Positions 59,301 through 64,000 of a DNA stretch of 64,000 bases are shown in pieces. The number at the start of each line of letters is the position of its first letter. The stretch's first letter is position 1. Below the pieces are notes generated by a model, which ran no database searches, was not told where the DNA came from, and saw only the letters and a program-made list of their open reading frames with translations. Both the position numbers and the translations under genes were made by a program. The DNA comes from Clarkia xantiana subsp. parviflora (Eukaryota > Streptophyta > Magnoliopsida > Myrtales > Onagraceae). The stretch spans positions 38,969,105-39,033,104 of the forward strand of contig JAPTYO010000004.1 in the NCBI GenBank assembly GCA_036873135.1. The letters are read 5' to 3'.

Positions 59301-60233
59301 TTATATAGTATAATAAGATTACCAAGAGTTTTGTAGGAATATCAAATATTTTCTGTTTTTATTAATTATTATTATTATTACTAATTTTCTCTTTATTAAC
59401 AGTAATCTTCTCCATTTTTCTATATTGATTATTTTTTCGCTTCAATTCACCAGAGTTTCATATTTCTATTTTTTTATATATATTTCAGAATTTTGAATAT
59501 ATTTCTAGAATGAGAGTTGTATGAAATTTTGTTTGGTATTTTACGTAATTTGATTTAAATGGTCTTATATGTGTAAAATTGTAAATATTTTAAATAATGA
59601 TTATTATTTTCAAATTTCCATTTAAATCGAAAATCGAACCGAACAAACGTACTAAATATGGAGGGTTTTTAATTTATTTTTTATACGGATTTTGGTCACT
59701 TTTTTGTATTGAAAAAAATTCAGACCCTAAAAACTGTATCCCAACCGAAATGGCTAAAAAATCGGTATGACCGGACCGATTTCACCGTGTTAGAATCTGC
59801 AATCCTTCCAAAGGCCCGAGGCTCCTCCAGAGACTTGTGCTACGGTGCTAGTGCCTTAAAGTTTGTATTTTCACAAGAAACTTGCATGAATCTATAGAGA
59901 AAAGTCACTTGAAGGAGCTTTCATGTCAATTTGGAAGGATTGTCAACGCTAGAGTGATTCGACAGAAAATGGAGTAAAGGTTGCGGCCCTTGCGGGGTTG
60001 TTAAATTTGAGTTCAGATGGGATTCTTTTTCAAACAAGTTTATACGAGAATGATTTAGGTAAACCATGGATATCCGTGGGTTATACGGTTCGATCCATAT
60101 TCAACCCATATCCATATGGATATATTTAAATTATCCATATTAGCTCCGCTGATTCGTGGTGTGGATACCCGCAATGGAATATGGTGTGGTTTATCCACGG
60201 GGCAGGTAAAACACACATCCATTGCCATCCCTA
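56371..60233. mobile_element. non-autonomous hAT-like element, 3863 bp
   Basis: Inverted termini TAGGGATGGCAATGGGT and, reversed, TAGGGATGGCAATGGATG; perfect 8-bp duplication CTACGAAC at 56363-56370 and 60234-60241. The subterminal regions (56400-56560 and 60055-60200) are rich in CATATCCA and GGTGTGGAT words in opposite orientations. The AT-rich interior has no transposase frame; there are T-runs (56649, 56960, 58661), and (GATATT)n near 59265-59285. Possible smaller nested ends with ACCGGTTAGG/GACCGGACCG near 56795 and 59770 could not be resolved. Confidence 0.85.
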
Positions 60234-60699
60234 CTACGAACCGGCGGTTTAGAGATGGAAATGTGATTTGTGTGTTTCCATACATATCAGATGCGAAAGC
60301 ATTCTTAACCACAGTTAAGACAACTTCCGCGCCTTGGAGGAGCGGAAATGTACTTATCACATTTTCGCGCTTCCCAGTAGAGGAATGGAGTTTTAACAGT
60401 AAACTTCATATTTATTTTAGACATTTCAACAATTTTCGTTGTTGGGCAAAAAAATTCAGTTTGTGAGTTCATGTATTTAACCCCTTAAAACCGCATGAGA
60501 AAAAAGTAGACAAAAAAAAAAAATCACAGTCATATATTGAAATCATAGTTCAACAATACAAAATATATAATGGTTCGCTGTTTTTTTTAGCGATTCAGAG
60601 CAGTTATAAACTACAGTCAAATATTAGATGAAATATTGTATCACATGTCGAGAATGACATCCTAATTAAGATCAAAGTCAAATGTGGTAGGCCGTGTCT

Positions 60700-61600
60700 T
60701 CTGAGTTACCGCCAGAGGGCGTGTCTCCTGAGTAGTTTTCGGAGCCTATTCATCATGAGTAGTCGTCGGGGTCTGTGTCTGATGAGTAAACAATTCAGAA
60801 TCAGGTACATCAGAAATTGCACATCTACATCCAGCATATAAATAGGAATGTTGGTCGGCCCACAAATGTTTAACGAACTAGCTTCCACATCGTCATCGCT
60901 TGGAGTAAGCGATTATTCCATTATTTTCTGAAAGACGCATAGCTCGCTGGATGCAACGTAATCCTCATGGATTTATTCCATAGAGTCTTTTGCATGTTTC
61001 TTGTCGCGACCTGACAACTTACGCGCAATTTTTTTTTTTTAAAGATTCTTGAGGACGAGCTTCAAACCCCTAAGCTGTCGAACCAACATATAAATGAGTT
61101 AGAATAACTACTTTAATCATACTAATTATATAAAATCTAGATCAAATACTTACAAACGCTTTGTTATGTTTTCGTGTTCCTGGTAGTGCCCTGTGGTTAA
61201 GAGGGCATGTGACTGCAGTTGTTGAGGGGGAGTATTCATATGAACGCCCGAGAGAGTGACTTTTTCATACCAAGCCTGGTAGTCAATAGAACTCACACCA
61301 ATGGAATAGGAAGAACAAAATCAGTAATGCGATTGTTTCACAACTCAACATACCGTGCTTGCTCAACGAACCACGGTCTGATTAGCGCATTTCTCCACGT
61401 GTCGCATGTATGAAGACTATTCCATTCACCGTGATCACCAAATGGCTCGGGAATTGGCCGTTGCAAGTAAACATGTCGGTAGCAACGATCATGCAGTGTC
61501 CACTCCATACAGTTGAAATGGATAAATAGGAGGCATACCCGTATCAGATTCGACGATTCCTTGCAGATTGCAGCTGTTGCGTCCACGGGTTCCACGTAAT
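60700..61600 (-). pseudogene. second plant-mobile-domain remnant
   Basis: The frame 61595-61338 has FIHFNCMEWTLHDRCYRH, LQRPIPEPFGDHGEWNSLH and ARYVELW, which fits the core of the plant mobile domain (xHFxxxEWHxPDRxxRQF). The segment around 60888-60706 may be its tail, but no confident motif is visible there. Frames are broken. Same orientation as the remnant at 51547-52860. Sequence at 60242-60700 and 61600-62242 shows no readable gene; the latter may hold further decayed parts of this gene. Confidence 0.5.
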
Positions 61601-62242
61601 CTGAAAATTAACATTATCTAATTATTTAGAATATTAAAAATTAAATTAAAAAAAATTAGAAGCAAATTTATTACCCCAGTGTCCAAGAGTGGTTTTAGAA
61701 GATCTCGATAGAAATGTTGGTTGTGAAGCACCGGGTTTTATGTCGTGGTCTTCTCGCAGCGGTACCAAGAACCGATCGTACTATCACGAGGAGGGTTATT
61801 TCAATAAAAAAAAAGGTTTACCCACCCCGATATGCTCCCAACACCATACCTACATTAGAACGAAATTACGTTACAACCACATTTTTTAATTAAAATAAGC
61901 CAATTATAAGAGTTATATTTTTTTCATACCTGTAGGAGCACACCGCAACCCTGCATAATGAATTGTGTGACCGAACTAACCAAAATGCATATTCCCCTAT
62001 ATTGTTAGCTCAATAGTGCTAACATTTATTTTGAAGGCTTGCTACTATATATCAGCTTCTTTGTCAGCTTCTTTGTTCCACTATTGAATCAAAATACAAT
62101 ACTAAATTTTGAGTTAAAAAATTACCGTATCGACATGAGCTCTATGAGATATGCAATGTCTCATATTACATAGAAGTTTAGGATCTTCAGGTTCCATTTC
62201 TAGCATATCTATGCATTCTCCACCTGTATGAGCATTCACCAC

Positions 62243-62896
62243 TGATGGGTATACGTCCGGTTCGGGTTCGTTTCTATATTATTCGGACTTCGTTTACACG
62301 TTAAACCCACCAACGAATTTGAATTATTCACCTGCGAGTTTAAGAAGGTTCGGGACGTGCGCGCACACGTCCGGGCTAAAACCTCGTCCGGATTGTTACC
62401 ACAATCCGGACCTCCGGATTGTCCCTACAACCCAAACCTTACCGGACGAATGTCCCGGTGAGGTCCGAATTGTTCCTCCCGACGACATGCAAACCCTTAC
62501 GTACATACTACACGTATGGACCTTCTCGATGTCAGCTTTACTCCCGTCTACGCCCGGTTTGTATTTTACACTAAACCGGCGTCGGACCGTTCAAAACCGG
62601 GTTCGGATTTAGGAGCTCATATTTAAGGGAATCCACTCACCCATTTCACAAATTAAGTTGACGCAGAAGCTCTGACCTCTCTCTAGCTTTCTCTCTCTAA
62701 GACTTCTAATTTAAGCTTCGGAGAGGGTTCATCGCACTCCACCCCCCCTCTGCGTGGTGTGTGATATTACCCCTCGTGCAGGTATACGGAGACGTACACT
62801 CCCAGACACGTGCGAAGACCCGACATATCGGCAACCCGAGGCGTATTCACACATCCATACTAGGACCCAACACTCTGTCTAGTCCTGGAACCAACA
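62243..62896 (+). repeat. 5' LTR of element F (654 bp)
   Basis: Shares with the LTR of B the termini, a conserved CGTCGGACCGTTCAAAACC block (62579-62597), the block AAGCTTCGGAGAGGGTTC (62714-62731) and GCAGGTATACGGAGACG (62779-62795). Confidence 0.85.
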
Positions 62897-62898
62897 TT

Positions 62899-62914
62899 TT
62901 GGCGCCGTCTGCGA
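62899..62914 (+). other. primer-binding site of element F
   Basis: TTGGCGCCGTCTGCGA, three bases into the internal region, like the site of element A. Confidence 0.7.
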
Positions 62915-62954
62915 GATTAGAACGAACAAGCTCTCGCTTACCAGAAATAGCTAC

Positions 62955-63890
62955 ATGGCAAACACAAACGTCATACATAGAGGTTTTGGAGGCGGAGGCG
63001 AAACGTCGTACGCAAGGGAAGCATATGCATACACATTGTACAACAGCCACCCAGACACCAACAGGAGGACGAATCTATGGAAGACGTCATATACTTCTCG
63101 GAAAAAGACAAGGAGCATAGTGTACCCTCACGACGATGCTCTGGTCATAACCATTGAAGTAGACAACATGGATGTCAAGCGTATATTAGTAAATGGAGGA
63201 AGTTCCTCCAGCATAATAACCAAGGAGATAGTCCTCGCCTTGGGAAGGAAAAAGAGTATCAAGCAGGTGCACTCAACACTGGTTGGTTTATCGGGGTTAC
63301 CAAGTACCCGGTGGAAACAATCAAGTTACCGGTCACTCTGGGAACCAGTGATAAACAACTATGCATAGAGATACCTTTCCTAGTAGTGGAAAAACTAGAT
63401 GCATACAATGGCATCCTAGGATACACAACTATGAATGCATGGGGCATGATAGACTCAACAACGCATCAAAAGCTAAAATTCCCAACTCCTGCAGGAATTG
63501 GGGAAGTTATGGGGGACCAACAACTATCAAAGGAGTGTTATAACACGGAACTCCATCACAAAATTAAGGAGGATGACAGTGTTATCCCTTCCATTGACGA
63601 GGACCCCAGGAAAGAGCGCGCTCGTCCAACTCCATTGGATGAGTTACGAGAAATAAAGATAGATGAACCAGATCAGATGGTCCGAATAAGCGCATCACTT
63701 TCGGAGGAGGAGGTGATAGAAATCACGACACTCCTAAGGGAGTAAAAATACCTATTTGCATGGTCCCCAAGCGATATGCCTTGGATAAGCCCACACGTGA
63801 TCGCACAAGCTCAACATCAAGCCGGGAGTTCGAGCCATCGCACAAAAACTACGACCTCTCGGGGGCAATAAGAGGGTAGCTGTTAAGTCT
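62955..63890 (+). pseudogene. gag tail, protease and RT start of element F
   Basis: 62955 onward reads TNVIHRGFGGGGETSYAREA, the linker before protease, then YPHDDALVITIEVDNMDVKR and the active site ILVNGGSSSSII, in which the catalytic Asp is Asn. A frame change near 63300 leads to 63311-63745 with VVEKLDAYNGILGYTTMNAW and KLKFPTPAGIGE; after a TAA at 63743-63745 comes YLFAWSPSDMPWISP and then IAQKLRPLGGNKR, the entry into reverse transcriptase. The protease could not be active. Confidence 0.8.
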
Positions 63891-64000
63891 GCTTCCACTT
63901 GGGTAGCTTCGGGCTTCTTTTTCACGAACGGGCTCGGGATGTGTGTACAAGGACGGGTACGCCGCGATCCTTGAAATACAATCCTCGAACTAATCTTCAA

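Larger units (their letters stand above)
62243..64000 (+). mobile_element. Ty3/gypsy element F, 5' part only
   Basis: A 654-bp 5' LTR (62243-62896), a primer-binding site, then a gag tail fused to protease and the beginning of reverse transcriptase. Most of gag is missing, so this copy carries an internal deletion. The LTR starts TGATGGGTATACGTCC and ends CCAACA and is clearly of the same family as that of element B in the opposite orientation. The 5 bp before the LTR are ACCAC. After about 63890 the match to RT is lost, by truncation or by decay, and the window ends. Confidence 0.8.

Noticed and set aside
63752..64000. Minus-strand ORF at the right edge
   Set aside because: Partly overlaps the plus-strand reverse transcriptase start of element F; no domain found.

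Overview
This window is repeat-rich nuclear DNA from a flowering plant, most likely a eudicot. The evidence is GT-AG-spliced genes of plant families, a nuclear tRNA-Thr, Ty3/gypsy elements of the Tat type with an extra antisense ORF and a second RNase H, Ty1/copia elements primed by initiator tRNA-Met, and many Mutator-like and hAT-like elements with 9-bp and 8-bp target-site duplications (TSDs). I cannot name the species.

Only four host genes look intact. A leucine-rich-repeat gene of 11 exons, resembling STK11-interacting protein, lies at 12944-19127 (+). A tRNA-Thr(UGU) lies at 47275-47346 (+). A seven-exon gene for a homologue of the homologous-recombination OB-fold protein HROB lies at 47566-49948 (-). 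A three-exon C2-domain protein of the CAR (C2-domain ABA-related) type lies at 53732-55870 (+). All splice junctions I propose are GT-AG, keep the frame and give full-length proteins.

Most of the rest is nested mobile DNA. From the left: gypsy/Tat element A (1-10337, minus, 3' LTR outside the window) carries gag-pol on the minus strand and a convergent accessory ORF on the plus strand, and a 520-bp Mutator-type MITE has split that ORF. Element A sits in the 3' end of a copia element (D, 10338-10986). A GC-rich hAT-like element follows (11021-12143).

The most striking structure is 19476-40455. It is a Mutator-like element with terminal inverted repeats (TIRs) and a near-perfect 9-bp TSD, enclosing a headless and tailless fragment of an F-box/kelch gene (OR23-like). 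A copia element (C, 20465-39860) was inserted inside that fragment, and a 10.8-kb gypsy element (B, 25064-35893, perfect 5-bp TSD ATTAT) was inserted inside the copia element. Element B has gag, protease, a second gag-like piece, three families of tandem repeats and an accessory ORF, but no reverse transcriptase, RNase H or integrase, so it is a non-autonomous, gag-bearing element.

To the right are a short-LTR copia element (E, 42173-47047, TSD AAATT), another Mutator-type element (50137-50914, perfect 9-bp TSD), two decayed plant-mobile-domain genes (about 51.5-52.9 kb and 60.7-61.6 kb), a 3.9-kb hAT-like element (56371-60233, perfect 8-bp TSD) and the start of a gypsy element (F, from 62243, plus) whose LTR belongs to the same family as that of element B.

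In order of insertion, the Mutator-like element with the F-box fragment is older than copia C, which is older than gypsy B; copia D is older than gypsy A, which is older than the MITE. F-type elements are plausible helpers for B because their LTRs are related.
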